From JANJUB01 sp040081075 (lineage in GTDB: Bacteria; Armatimonadota; Fimbriimonadia; Fimbriimonadales; Fimbriimonadaceae): DNA of 20,550 nucleotides. Location: assembly GCA_040081075.1 (NCBI GenBank), contig JBEBHJ010000065.1, positions 1-20,550 on the forward strand. The letters run 5' to 3'. The position numbers were made by a program, and so were the translations under genes. Position 1 is the stretch's first letter. Every line of letters starts with the position of its first letter. The notes under the pieces were generated by a model. It made no database searches. It was not told where the DNA came from and saw only the letters and a program-made list of their open reading frames with translations. Shown here piece by piece: positions 1-6,456 of the stretch.

Positions 1-85
1 GTTTAGCAACCCCGCCCCCATCAATCTCCCCGCTCGGTAAGAACGGGGTAACCATAGCCGGGTAAACGCCATTGGGAAGCAGCAT
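1..85 (-). CDS. Dihydrodipicolinate synthase (DapA) family protein, N-terminal fragment
   Basis: Only the first 28 codons lie in the window; the gene continues past the left edge. The fragment contains GVYPAMVTPFLPSGEID, the first strand and following loop of the DHDPS/N-acetylneuraminate lyase TIM barrel. Members are class I aldolases that form a Schiff base with a lysine far downstream, so the substrate (lysine biosynthesis or sugar acid breakdown) cannot be told here. The start is uncertain: ATG at 85 is preceded in frame by GTG at 88 and 91, and a Shine-Dalgarno-like AGGGGG (complement of 99-104) favours GTG 91 or 88 by spacing. The family call is fairly secure from this N-terminal signature; the exact enzyme is not. 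Confidence 0.8.
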   Translation of the reverse strand, partial: MLLPNGVYPAMVTPFLPSGEIDGGGVAK

Positions 86-91
86 CACCAC

Positions 92-237
92 AACATTACC
101 CCCTGATCGAAGCGATCAATAGGGTAGCGCTCGCCCAAACTCGCGTCGATGGCCCCGTTCCTCATCGGTAGAGAAAAGTGACCCCTGCGGGCTTTAAGAA
201 TAACTACGATTCTTGCATTCTTATCTCACATATCCGG
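92..237. other. Divergent intergenic region
   Basis: This spacer separates the minus-strand DHDPS-family gene from the plus-strand lipocalin-like gene. On the minus strand it holds a Shine-Dalgarno-like AGGGGG (99-104), a 26-codon open frame (165 to 85) ending at the DHDPS start, and a -10-like TATTCT at 197-202, which would give a leader of about 100 nt. Part of the plus-strand promoter lies at its right end. No RNA gene or other conserved element is recognised. Confidence 0.4.
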
Positions 238-243
238 TAGCCT
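238..243 (+). promoter_or_regulatory. -10 box TAGCCT before the lipocalin-like gene
   Basis: TAGCCT fits TANNNT and ends 7 nt before the GTG at 251, so the transcript would begin at or next to the start codon. No Shine-Dalgarno sequence is present, and the in-frame stop at 245-247 rules out an earlier start. A TTGCAT at 213-218 could be a poor -35 with a long 19-nt spacer. Confidence 0.4.
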
Positions 244-250
244 GTAATTT

Positions 251-703
251 GTGGTAAGTCTAATCGTTATCCTTGCAGCGTTGCCAGCCCAGGACGCGAA
301 ACTCGAACAGTTCTTGGTGGGAACCTGGCGTCTTAACCCGAATACGGTCACGTTTGTGCCCAGTGCGGTCGGTCGCGCGTATGAAGCCACGCGGAAAAAG
401 GGAGTCATTGCGGAACAGTTTAGGAAAGAGGCCGCTAAAAACACCGACGTCAAGTACACATTTTTGAAAGATCACTCTTATGCCGTCAATCACAAAGATT
501 ATCGGATCAACGCCAAGGGCAGGATAACGACAAAGGGTACATGGAAACTTCGTGGGAATGATGTTGTAGTCACGATGAGCAACAAGCCCCCGTTTCCTGC
601 CGTTTTCCGAATATCCAGGGATATGAAAGAATTGCAACTACATCAAGTAGCGGGAGATAACGGCACGCTGACAATAGGGATGCTTCGCGTCCGCAACGGT
701 TGA
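251..703 (+). CDS. Small secreted lipocalin-like protein
   Basis: The 150-residue product starts at a GTG fixed by an in-frame stop just upstream. Residues 1-15 form a short hydrophobic signal peptide ending LPA|QD. The mature part opens with FLVGTWRLN and repeats a similar turn as TTKGTWKLRGNDVVV near residues 93-107, the pattern of small lipocalin-like beta-barrel proteins where a GTW strand opens the barrel. The middle, about residues 45-70, is lysine-rich and probably helical. No catalytic residues are visible and no ligand can be named. It stands alone, 81 bp before the next gene, which has its own promoter-like sequence. The call rests on the GTW pattern and size only. Confidence 0.6.
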   Translation: MVSLIVILAALPAQDAKLEQFLVGTWRLNPNTVTFVPSAVGRAYEATRKKGVIAEQFRKEAAKNTDVKYTFLKDHSYAVNHKDYRINAKGRITTKGTWKLRGNDVVVTMSNKPPFPAVFRISRDMKELQLHQVAGDNGTLTIGMLRVRNG

Positions 704-743
704 AAGTGACCGCACCCGAAAAAATTGCAGGACTTTTTTCAAA

Positions 744-771
744 TTGGCATTGACATTTAGAATAATATATG
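744..771 (+). promoter_or_regulatory. Promoter-like sequence before the transglutaminase-like gene
   Basis: TTGGCA (744-749) and TATATG (766-771) are separated by 16 nt in an AT-rich stretch that also contains TTGACA (750-755). This would give a leader of only about 7 nt before the ATG at 785. No Shine-Dalgarno sequence follows, only a weak GGAA. The exact hexamer pairing is uncertain. Confidence 0.4.
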
Positions 772-784
772 TGAAACTGGAATC

Positions 785-2143
785 ATGAAGCGACTCATCC
801 TTCTTGTCGGCTCGGTGTTACTGGCAGCTCAAAGCGTCGCCCAAGGCCCGCCGGGGGGGGGGGGCAGCTACCCCGCCATTCCTGATTTCATAAACACGGT
901 TAGGGACTACACTGGAAACTATGTTTCATCGGACAGTGGCTGGTACGATCACCCGACGGAAAACTACGGCAGTTTTCATCCCGCCATTGAATACGATTAC
1001 TACGATCCCAACTTGCCGCACCCTCCGGTAGTTGGCACTACTTACCAGCGTGGGTCAACAATCTATCTCAGGTTGCGTTACGAGAACATGACTGGCAACC
1101 TTGTCAAGGGAGACTTCGTTCCGGTTGGAGCCCGGCTCGTTGATATGCCAACCAAGTGGGGCACTTTACCTAGCACTGTGAACCTAGGTCTTTCCGTGGC
1201 AGCTCCCACCAATTTCTACTTGCAGCCTGGGCAGTGGAAAGACTTTCTCCTTACTATAACTGGTGTGCCAAACTATGTTTCGCTTGGAAAGCTGCAGCTC
1301 AATTTCCGAATCCCTATATACAATCCATTTGCACCCTACCAGCAGATTGCGGAAAATGGAACGGGTAGCTTTCAACACTTTTTTTGGATATTCTTGGTAG
1401 ATGACAGCCCCAAGAGAATGCAACAGAAACCTTGGATAGACCTCCTCGCCGTTGCATGCACATGGGCTGCCGGTTCAGTCGGGGAGACATCTGTCATGTC
1501 GAACTTAACGGACGGTGCCCACGCCGAAGCTGGACTTTACAATGGTAGCAATATTCGGTATTGGATAACCGACAATCCCTTCAGCGCGACTGGTCACCTC
1601 TTTGAATTAGAACTGTTTATCGCCGACCGTGCATTAGGCGACCACCCATTTTTGCAATGTTCAGACTACGCGGGAATAATGTCAATTTGCGGGGAGTCGC
1701 TAGGTATCTCCAATGCTCCTCGCGTTGTTAAACCGAACAGTACGTATTGGGAGCCGGAACAACCAGGCGACCCTCCAATCCCTGCCCACATTGAGAGGAC
1801 CCATTGGATGAGAACTAACAAGATGGTTCAAGCTCGGATGTCTACACCCCACTTCCCGGGAGGCTTTTACTATACAGCCGATTTTGTATTTCATCAAGTC
1901 GTGAAAGTTAGTGGAAATTCTTATGACCCAACCATGGTATTCCAATATGACCCATGGGGCAATTCGAATGTACAACCTTGTAAAGCGATTCCAGAGTTAA
2001 CATACATTCAAACCTATTCACCGCCGACTACAACTTTTGGGGTGATTGACTTTTTGAATCCTGTTGTCGCTGGTGATCCGCTGATTTTTGATGCGCACCC
2101 ATACATCGACTTTACTAGCGTTTTTGTTACGGAGCTGAACTAA
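785..2143 (+). CDS. Secreted transglutaminase-fold (papain-like) protein with poly-G tract
   Basis: 452 residues. A signal peptide (1-19, ending SVAQ) is followed by GPPGGGGSYP, encoded by a run of 12 G (853-864). Residues about 80-205 look like a beta-rich domain. Residues about 215-390 fit a transglutaminase-like core: C292 in LQCSDYAGIMSICGESLGI matches the CxDYAxxxxxxCxxLGI helix of the family, H370 lies in FHQVVKVSG and D381 in SYDP, giving a Cys-His-Asp triad in the usual order and spacing. Such proteins act as proteases, amidases or cross-linkers outside the cytoplasm; the substrate is unknown. Its stop overlaps the next start (TAATG), so the pair is probably translated together. Losing or gaining one G would bring a stop within about 12 codons. 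The triad is my inference by eye; overall identity is low and I recognise no named protein. Confidence 0.6.
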   Translation: MKRLILLVGSVLLAAQSVAQGPPGGGGSYPAIPDFINTVRDYTGNYVSSDSGWYDHPTENYGSFHPAIEYDYYDPNLPHPPVVGTTYQRGSTIYLRLRYENMTGNLVKGDFVPVGARLVDMPTKWGTLPSTVNLGLSVAAPTNFYLQPGQWKDFLLTITGVPNYVSLGKLQLNFRIPIYNPFAPYQQIAENGTGSFQHFFWIFLVDDSPKRMQQKPWIDLLAVACTWAAGSVGETSVMSNLTDGAHAEAGLYNGSNIRYWITDNPFSATGHLFELELFIADRALGDHPFLQCSDYAGIMSICGESLGISNAPRVVKPNSTYWEPEQPGDPPIPAHIERTHWMRTNKMVQARMSTPHFPGGFYYTADFVFHQVVKVSGNSYDPTMVFQYDPWGNSNVQPCKAIPELTYIQTYSPPTTTFGVIDFLNPVVAGDPLIFDAHPYIDFTSVFVTELN

Positions 2144-2916
2144 TGAAATTTTTGACCACAACAATCATCATCAGTAGCCTAACAGCAACTTTAATCGCGG
2201 GGAACTCATTAATGGCTCAGGGACCCGACGGTTGGGTCCCCGAACATGCAATATTGAGAGATTCCAACTGGCGCGTTCACACAGATCCCGAAGTTGTGCG
2301 GATAAACAACCGTACAACAAGAACTGAAATGAGCGTTGCAACGGGTCGTTATGCGCGGTTATACGCCCAAGACCAAAACTACCAGAGTGCTAGTGCACCC
2401 AAAAACCGCCCAGGGACGCCGCATCAACTGGAATACGGGACGACAAGCAAGTGGCGAGACAACGGTAATCAGTGCATCCTGTGCTTAAGCGTGGGCGATA
2501 GGTTGCTGACGGTAACGGTTAACTACGGTATGGGCTCAACCCCAAAGTCGGAGGCGATGGCCATTGCAGAAAAACTTGTCCGTGCCTTCGCGGCCCGTGC
2601 GATGGCCCTGAACGCCAAAACCGCAACCAATGAGAATGTTAACGGAGGCAATGTGCCTGGTTTCAAGATCACGGGGACGGGCAAACATGTCGCTCGCCTC
2701 GCCGAGATGTCCTCGAGGTTGGGATGGACCCACGAGTTTTTCCCGGATGAAGGCTATGCGATGCTTACTAAGGGTGCGAGCCAGGTGAAGGTGTTTTTGG
2801 GTTCAAAAACCGTCAAGAAGAACGGAGCTGAGATCCAGCTTGACACGCCAACAATGGAAGAGGGCGGGCGAGTCTTTGTCGATCGTGGCTTGATCCAAGT
2901 ATTGACAGCCTCGTAA
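2143..2916 (+). CDS. Secreted protein with copper-amine-oxidase-N-like domain
   Basis: 257 residues; the ATG overlaps the upstream TAA by one base, with GGAG 8 nt before it. Residues 1-25 form a signal peptide ending in MAQ, close to the VAQGP end of the partner's signal. Residues about 30-165 are not recognised. Residues about 185-257 (SRLGWTHEFFPDEGYAML, then VKVFLGSKTVKKNGAEIQLD, then RVFVDRGLIQVL) follow the pattern of the copper-amine-oxidase N-terminal-like domain: strand, GS, NG, LD and a closing V(P)xR strand. Despite its name this domain is a common non-catalytic wall or surface module in bacteria. Coupling to the transglutaminase-like gene suggests joint export and perhaps complex formation or enzyme-target pairing, which is inference. 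Confidence 0.6.
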   Translation: MKFLTTTIIISSLTATLIAGNSLMAQGPDGWVPEHAILRDSNWRVHTDPEVVRINNRTTRTEMSVATGRYARLYAQDQNYQSASAPKNRPGTPHQLEYGTTSKWRDNGNQCILCLSVGDRLLTVTVNYGMGSTPKSEAMAIAEKLVRAFAARAMALNAKTATNENVNGGNVPGFKITGTGKHVARLAEMSSRLGWTHEFFPDEGYAMLTKGASQVKVFLGSKTVKKNGAEIQLDTPTMEEGGRVFVDRGLIQVLTAS

Positions 2917-2941
2917 CCACCTTTGGGTGTCGCTAGGCTTT

Positions 2942-2977
2942 GTTCGAAAGCGGGGGCGAACATCCCGTGCTTGGAAC
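2942..2977 (+). terminator. Candidate stem-loop downstream of the secreted pair
   Basis: GTTC, AAGC and GGG on the left arm can pair with CCC, GCTT and GAAC on the right arm, interrupted by 1-2 nt bulges, around a loop of about 8-10 nt. It starts 25 nt after the stop at 2916. No U-run follows, so it is not a standard intrinsic terminator; it could stabilise a 3' end or be chance. Confidence 0.3.
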
Positions 2978-3001
2978 GAATGTAACAGCAACGTGCTGGG
3001 C

Positions 3002-3093
3002 CGCAGAGAGACTTATTCCAGGCTAAGCTTGTGAAGAATGCGATTCTCCCCATTGCGTTCTCTGCGCCTCTGCGAGATTTATCTCACGCAAAG
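3002..3093. repeat. Intergenic CTCTGCG-type repeat with inverted arms
   Basis: CGCAGAGA at 3002-3009 is the exact reverse complement of TCTCTGCG at 3059-3066. This is followed by a second CTCTGCG copy and then GAGAT-TT-ATCTC (3074-3085) and ACGCAAAG. The mix of CTCTGCG and CGCAAAG words resembles short palindromic intergenic elements dispersed in many environmental bacteria, but a single copy cannot prove a repeat family. Confidence 0.3.
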
Positions 3094-3288
3094 AACCCGG
3101 AGCGCTGCCCATGACAGCGAAGGAGGGTTTCGAGCTTGTTCCCGGCTTCCATTTACGGTGTTTTTCACAAAATTGCCGAAGGCAGGATCAAAACCGGCGA
3201 TTTGTGTGTTAATTCGTTTGTGCTCGGTGGCGCGATAAAAAAAGCTGAAAACATATCCATAACCTCGGAATCTCTTCTGAGGCGAAGG

Positions 3289-3294
3289 TACACT
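3289..3294 (+). promoter_or_regulatory. -10 box TACACT before the ECF sigma gene
   Basis: TACACT ends 9 nt before the ATG at 3304, placing the predicted transcript start within a few bases of the start codon. A GGAATC at 3267-3272 resembles the GGAAC -35 of ECF promoters and lies 16 nt upstream, so autoregulation is possible, but the -10 looks more like a housekeeping sigma site. Confidence 0.45.
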
Positions 3295-3303
3295 GCCGCC
3301 GCA

Positions 3304-3879
3304 ATGCTGTTCGGTAAGCGAAACTCGAAAGAGGCCTTCGAACGGCAGGCCGAAAAAGCCTTCCCCTCGATTTTTGGAACGGCCCTCCGCCTGACCAAAT
3401 CGAGAGAAGAAGCTGAGGACTTGGCTCAGGAAGCCATTGTCCGAGCCTACGAAGCTTGGGAACGCTTTGACGGGCAGAACTTTAAGGCTTGGATTCTGCG
3501 CATTGTAACCAACCTCTATATCAACAAATATAGGCGTGGACAGCGCGGCCCGGGGCTCACATCACTCGAAGACGATCACGTTGCCGAGCCGATGTCGAGC
3601 ACGGATCAGATTCCAGACCGGATTTTGTTTGACAATCTTGTTGGTGGTGAGGTAGAAGCTGCATTGGCAAAAGTGCCCGATGAGTTTCGAATCGCCGTTG
3701 TTTTGAGTGATATTGAAGGAATGAGCTATCAGGAGATAGCAGAGGCAACCGATGTTCCAATTGGAACCGTTCGATCGCGTATTGCGCGAGGCCGATCTGC
3801 TCTCCGGAAGATGTTATTGGACTACGCAATGAAAGAAGGATTTGTAAAAGGAGAAGTGAATCATGAAGGACTTTACTAA
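3304..3879 (+). CDS. ECF-type RNA polymerase sigma factor
   Basis: The 191-residue product directs RNA polymerase to a stress or envelope regulon. Residues about 15-80 form sigma region 2, with AEDLAQEAIVRAYEAWERF and FKAWILRIVTNLYINKYRR as the core- and -10-binding helices. Residues about 118-170 form region 4, with SYQEIAEATDVPIGTVRSRI as the -35-reading helix-turn-helix. The linker is short, and there is no C-terminal extension beyond about 20 residues. ATG 3304 is preferred over in-frame starts back to 3136 because family similarity begins only a few residues after it and a -10 box sits just upstream. The downstream anti-sigma gene overlaps it by 17 bp, the usual arrangement for a membrane-controlled ECF pair. 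Confidence 0.93.
   Translation: MLFGKRNSKEAFERQAEKAFPSIFGTALRLTKSREEAEDLAQEAIVRAYEAWERFDGQNFKAWILRIVTNLYINKYRRGQRGPGLTSLEDDHVAEPMSSTDQIPDRILFDNLVGGEVEAALAKVPDEFRIAVVLSDIEGMSYQEIAEATDVPIGTVRSRIARGRSALRKMLLDYAMKEGFVKGEVNHEGLY
3848..3853 (+). promoter_or_regulatory. Shine-Dalgarno AAGGAG for the anti-sigma gene
   Basis: A full AAGGAG lies within the end of the sigma coding region, 9 nt before the ATG at 3863. It is the clearest ribosome binding site in the window and contrasts with the lack of such sites before genes that lead transcription units. Confidence 0.7.
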
Positions 3880-4588
3880 GATTCACGCACTGGTGGATGG
3901 GCAGCTTAATGACGCTGACCGCAAAGAAGTGGAAGCCTGGATCGCAGCCGATCCGGATGCCCAATCAGAGTTTGAAAACGCTCGGCTTCTAAAATCGCTT
4001 GTTTCTCAAGAGTGTATGCCGGTGACTTGCGAAGAAACGTGGGCAAAGTGCAAGCGCAGACTAGGCGAGTTTGATCGGCGAAGCTCCATTGAAAGGCTCG
4101 TTGGACGCTCGGCTTGGGGCCTGTGTGCCATTTTTTTCGTCGCAATCCTTTCTGCCGCGATGCTGAATCGCACCGGGAGTTCCAACCTCAAAACATCCGA
4201 CGTTTTAGGCGCTAGCCTCGTACCGATCGAGACGCCACAATCGCAAAGTTCGAACGAAAATGCGCGTTGGCTTCGGGGCTTGGCTGATCGAAACGTCCCA
4301 CTTCAAACTGACGTGGTTCGCGTTCATTCTGCTCAGCAGGGCAATTTGAACGGTCACAATGTGGTGCGATTGGATGTTTCTGACGCAAAAGGCAACATGG
4401 TCCTCTACATCGCATCGGATTCCTCAAGATTCCAAGACTCCACAAGTGGAACGGGCGAATATGGTTCGCTCAGAGTCGGCGAAGCAAGCGGTATCACGTG
4501 GTCAAGAAGCGGAATGGCCTTTTTGCTCCTCGGAGATCGAAACGACGAAGACCTAAAAGCCGTCGCCAACCGAATACAACTACAGTAA
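3863..4588 (+). CDS. Membrane-anchored anti-sigma factor
   Basis: 241 residues. The N-terminal cytoplasmic part, IHALVDGQLNDADRKEVEAW followed by a helix through about residue 46, has the shape of an anti-sigma domain (short helix, DG, long helix). It lacks the HxxxCxxC zinc motif, so it is of the non-zinc type. A single membrane segment lies at about residues 82-101. The outer C-terminal part ends with VGEASGITWSRSGMAFLLLG and ALKAVAN-like helix residues (here DLKAVANRI), a pattern often seen at the C-terminus of transmembrane anti-sigma proteins. It presumably holds the overlapping ECF sigma factor until an envelope signal, probably proteolysis, releases it. The signal and regulon are not visible here. 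Confidence 0.85.
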   Translation: MKDFTKIHALVDGQLNDADRKEVEAWIAADPDAQSEFENARLLKSLVSQECMPVTCEETWAKCKRRLGEFDRRSSIERLVGRSAWGLCAIFFVAILSAAMLNRTGSSNLKTSDVLGASLVPIETPQSQSSNENARWLRGLADRNVPLQTDVVRVHSAQQGNLNGHNVVRLDVSDAKGNMVLYIASDSSRFQDSTSGTGEYGSLRVGEASGITWSRSGMAFLLLGDRNDEDLKAVANRIQLQ

Positions 4589-4603
4589 AGGTCCTGCCAG
4601 CAC

Positions 4604-4633
4604 TTAGAGATTCCGCCTACCGTGAGGTAAAAT
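4604..4633 (+). promoter_or_regulatory. Candidate promoter of tRNA-Trp
   Basis: TTAGAG (4604-4609) and TAAAAT (4628-4633) are separated by 18 nt and would start transcription about 12 nt before the mature tRNA. The -10 matches the consensus well; the -35 is weak. Confidence 0.4.
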
Positions 4634-4651
4634 CATCTTCCGTTCCAGCGC

Positions 4652-4727
<76 letters not shown>

Positions 4728-4744
4728 GTTTTTCTTGGATCATC

Positions 4745-5605
4745 ATGAACCGTTTTGCATCATTCCTTACCTTCATTTGTGCGGTTCTTTTGCTCGGCGG
4801 TTGTGGGGAGAGCTACACTAACGCCAGACTGAACCCCGCCCCGGAACTTTATAAAAAAGTCGTCAGCCTGAGCCCGAGTTCGACCGATATCTGCCAAACC
4901 CTTACTTACATCACTCTCGTGGGCCGAACGTCTCAGTGTAGCGTTCCGCCTGTATCTAAGGCCATCGTTGTCATGAACGGCCTTAAGCCCGACTACGAGA
5001 AGATCATGTCGGTTAGCCCCGACGCCATTGTTTATGACCACGATTTGATCTCGGAAACTGACCTTGCTAAGTTCAAGGAAATGAAGATTCCGACTTTTGA
5101 TACGGGTGGTGCCGATAACACTGTGAATGCCTTTATCACGAGGCTCCGAGAGTTTGCCAAATACACGCATGGCGAAACCGCAAACTCGGCCTACATTGAT
5201 CGGATTACCAAAGAAATAAACTCAGCCAAGGGCAACGCCGTAACGCCAAAGCCAAGAATCGCTGTCCTGCTCGGCGGGGGTGGTGCGGAACACATGATCG
5301 CGGGGAAGAATAGTTTTGTTGCGGACATCGTACGGCAGGCTCAAAGCGAACCTATCGGTCCCGATGCCAAGAACTTTGTGGGACTGAACGCAGAGTGGCT
5401 AAAGAGCGCCGATCCTGATGTGATTGTCGTGCCGGGAGATGCTTCCAGCGTCACAAATGACCCCAGATTCAAGACGCTCAAGGCGATCACCAAAGGCCGT
5501 GTGATCAGCTTCGATGCCGACCTTCTCTTGCGGCGAGGTTCCCGCGTCGAGTCCGCAATCAAGAACCTAAACGTCTCCGTCTACCAGACGATGAACAAAA
5601 ACTAA
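4745..5605 (+). CDS. BtuF-like substrate-binding lipoprotein (ABC transporter class III)
   Basis: 286 residues. A lipoprotein signal ends in LLGGC, with lipid attached at C20. Residues about 37-280 form a periplasmic-binding domain of the cobalamin/siderophore/heme type: KVVSLSPSSTDICQTL matches the RIVSLSPSxTE opening, LKPDYEKIMSVSPDAIVYD the PDxExIxxLxPDLV segment, and LNAEWLKSADPDVIVVPG its C-lobe counterpart. Such proteins deliver vitamin B12, hemes or iron chelates to an inner-membrane ABC importer, but no permease or ATPase gene lies in the window, so the ligand is open. ATG 4745 is the only start preceding the signal peptide; only a weak GGA lies before it. The downstream nucleoside phosphorylase gene follows by 1 nt. 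Confidence 0.85.
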   Translation: MNRFASFLTFICAVLLLGGCGESYTNARLNPAPELYKKVVSLSPSSTDICQTLTYITLVGRTSQCSVPPVSKAIVVMNGLKPDYEKIMSVSPDAIVYDHDLISETDLAKFKEMKIPTFDTGGADNTVNAFITRLREFAKYTHGETANSAYIDRITKEINSAKGNAVTPKPRIAVLLGGGGAEHMIAGKNSFVADIVRQAQSEPIGPDAKNFVGLNAEWLKSADPDVIVVPGDASSVTNDPRFKTLKAITKGRVISFDADLLLRRGSRVESAIKNLNVSVYQTMNKN

Positions 5606-5606
5606 C

Positions 5607-6455
5607 ATGGAAACAAAAGCAGAAATTGGTGTGTTCGGGGGATCGGGCTTTTACAGCCTTCTCACCGATGTTCGAGAAGTTAAGATTGACACTCCCTACG
5701 GCCCGCCAAGCGATGCGCTGATGCTGGCTACGGTTGGTGGTCGCAAAGTTGCGTTTCTGCCCCGCCACGGGCGAAATCACACAATTCCGCCTCATAAAAT
5801 CAATTACCGCGCCAATGTTTGGGCGATGCGTTCACTTGGTGTTCAAGCCATCATCAGTCCGTGCGCCGCTGGTTCGTTGCAGGTTCATGTTAAACCGGGC
5901 GACTTCGTGGTCTGTGATCAGTTTGTAGATCGCACCAATGGGCGGATTGATACCTTCTACGATGGCCCCATCGTCACCCATGTCTCCCCCGCCGATACCT
6001 ATGATCCAGTTTTGCGTAAGCTTGCGGTCGAGACCATTCGGGAGCACGGAATCGAGTGCCACGATGGCGGAACGGTTGTCGTTATCCAAGGCCCTCGATT
6101 TAGCACGAAATCGGAAAGCAAGTGGTTTCACGAAGCCGGTTGGGAAGTGATCAACATGACCCAGTATCCCGAGGCCTACCTTTGCCGCGAACTGGGAATG
6201 GCGGTCATCAACATCTCGCTGATCACCGATTACGATAGCGGCGTCCACGCCGGAGCCGAAGCCGTTAATGCCATGAGCGTTCTTGAAGTTTTCACTATGA
6301 ATGCGGAGAGAATCAAGGGTGTCGTGCTTGATTTGATCAAGAAAATGCCGGCCGATTTAGAGGCGCTTGGCGCCCGCGAGGGCCTCACCTACAGCCGGGG
6401 CGACGGCCACGCCGCCACTCCCGATGACATTCGGTTGTTTGAGTTGCTAAGCTAG
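5607..6455 (+). CDS. mtnP: S-methyl-5'-thioadenosine phosphorylase
   Basis: 282 residues, typical for the family. It cleaves methylthioadenosine with phosphate to adenine and methylthioribose-1-phosphate in methionine salvage, in the cytoplasm. Motifs in order: GGSG (11-14) and PRHGRNH (52-58) for phosphate, GPRFSTKSES (162-171), NMTQYPEA (183-190) with the substrate-contacting Met, and TDYD (207-210). The two Asp of TDYD read the 6-amino group and favour adenine over hypoxanthine. The ATG follows the lipoprotein stop by 1 nt without a Shine-Dalgarno sequence, implying operon translation. No other methionine-salvage gene is nearby. A broader adenosine/methylthioadenosine specificity is possible. 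Confidence 0.92.
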   Translation: METKAEIGVFGGSGFYSLLTDVREVKIDTPYGPPSDALMLATVGGRKVAFLPRHGRNHTIPPHKINYRANVWAMRSLGVQAIISPCAAGSLQVHVKPGDFVVCDQFVDRTNGRIDTFYDGPIVTHVSPADTYDPVLRKLAVETIREHGIECHDGGTVVVIQGPRFSTKSESKWFHEAGWEVINMTQYPEAYLCRELGMAVINISLITDYDSGVHAGAEAVNAMSVLEVFTMNAERIKGVVLDLIKKMPADLEALGAREGLTYSRGDGHAATPDDIRLFELLS

Positions 6456-6456
6456 C

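Larger units (their letters stand above)
2917..3303. other. 387-nt non-coding stretch between the secreted pair and the sigma operon
   Basis: No convincing gene is present. It holds a candidate stem-loop soon after the last stop (2942-2977), a short-period repetitive stretch with small inverted repeats (3002-3093) and the likely sigma-factor promoter at the right end. The sigma reading frame stays open leftward to 3136, but that extension lacks sigma-like sequence and is treated as untranslated. Confidence 0.5.

Noticed and set aside
3136..3303. N-terminal extension of the sigma factor by 56 residues
   Set aside because: The frame is open but has no sigma-like sequence, contains the repeat-rich leader, and a -10 box lies just before ATG 3304.
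3557..3964. 135-codon minus-strand frame
   Set aside because: It is antisense to the sigma and anti-sigma genes and carries no motif.
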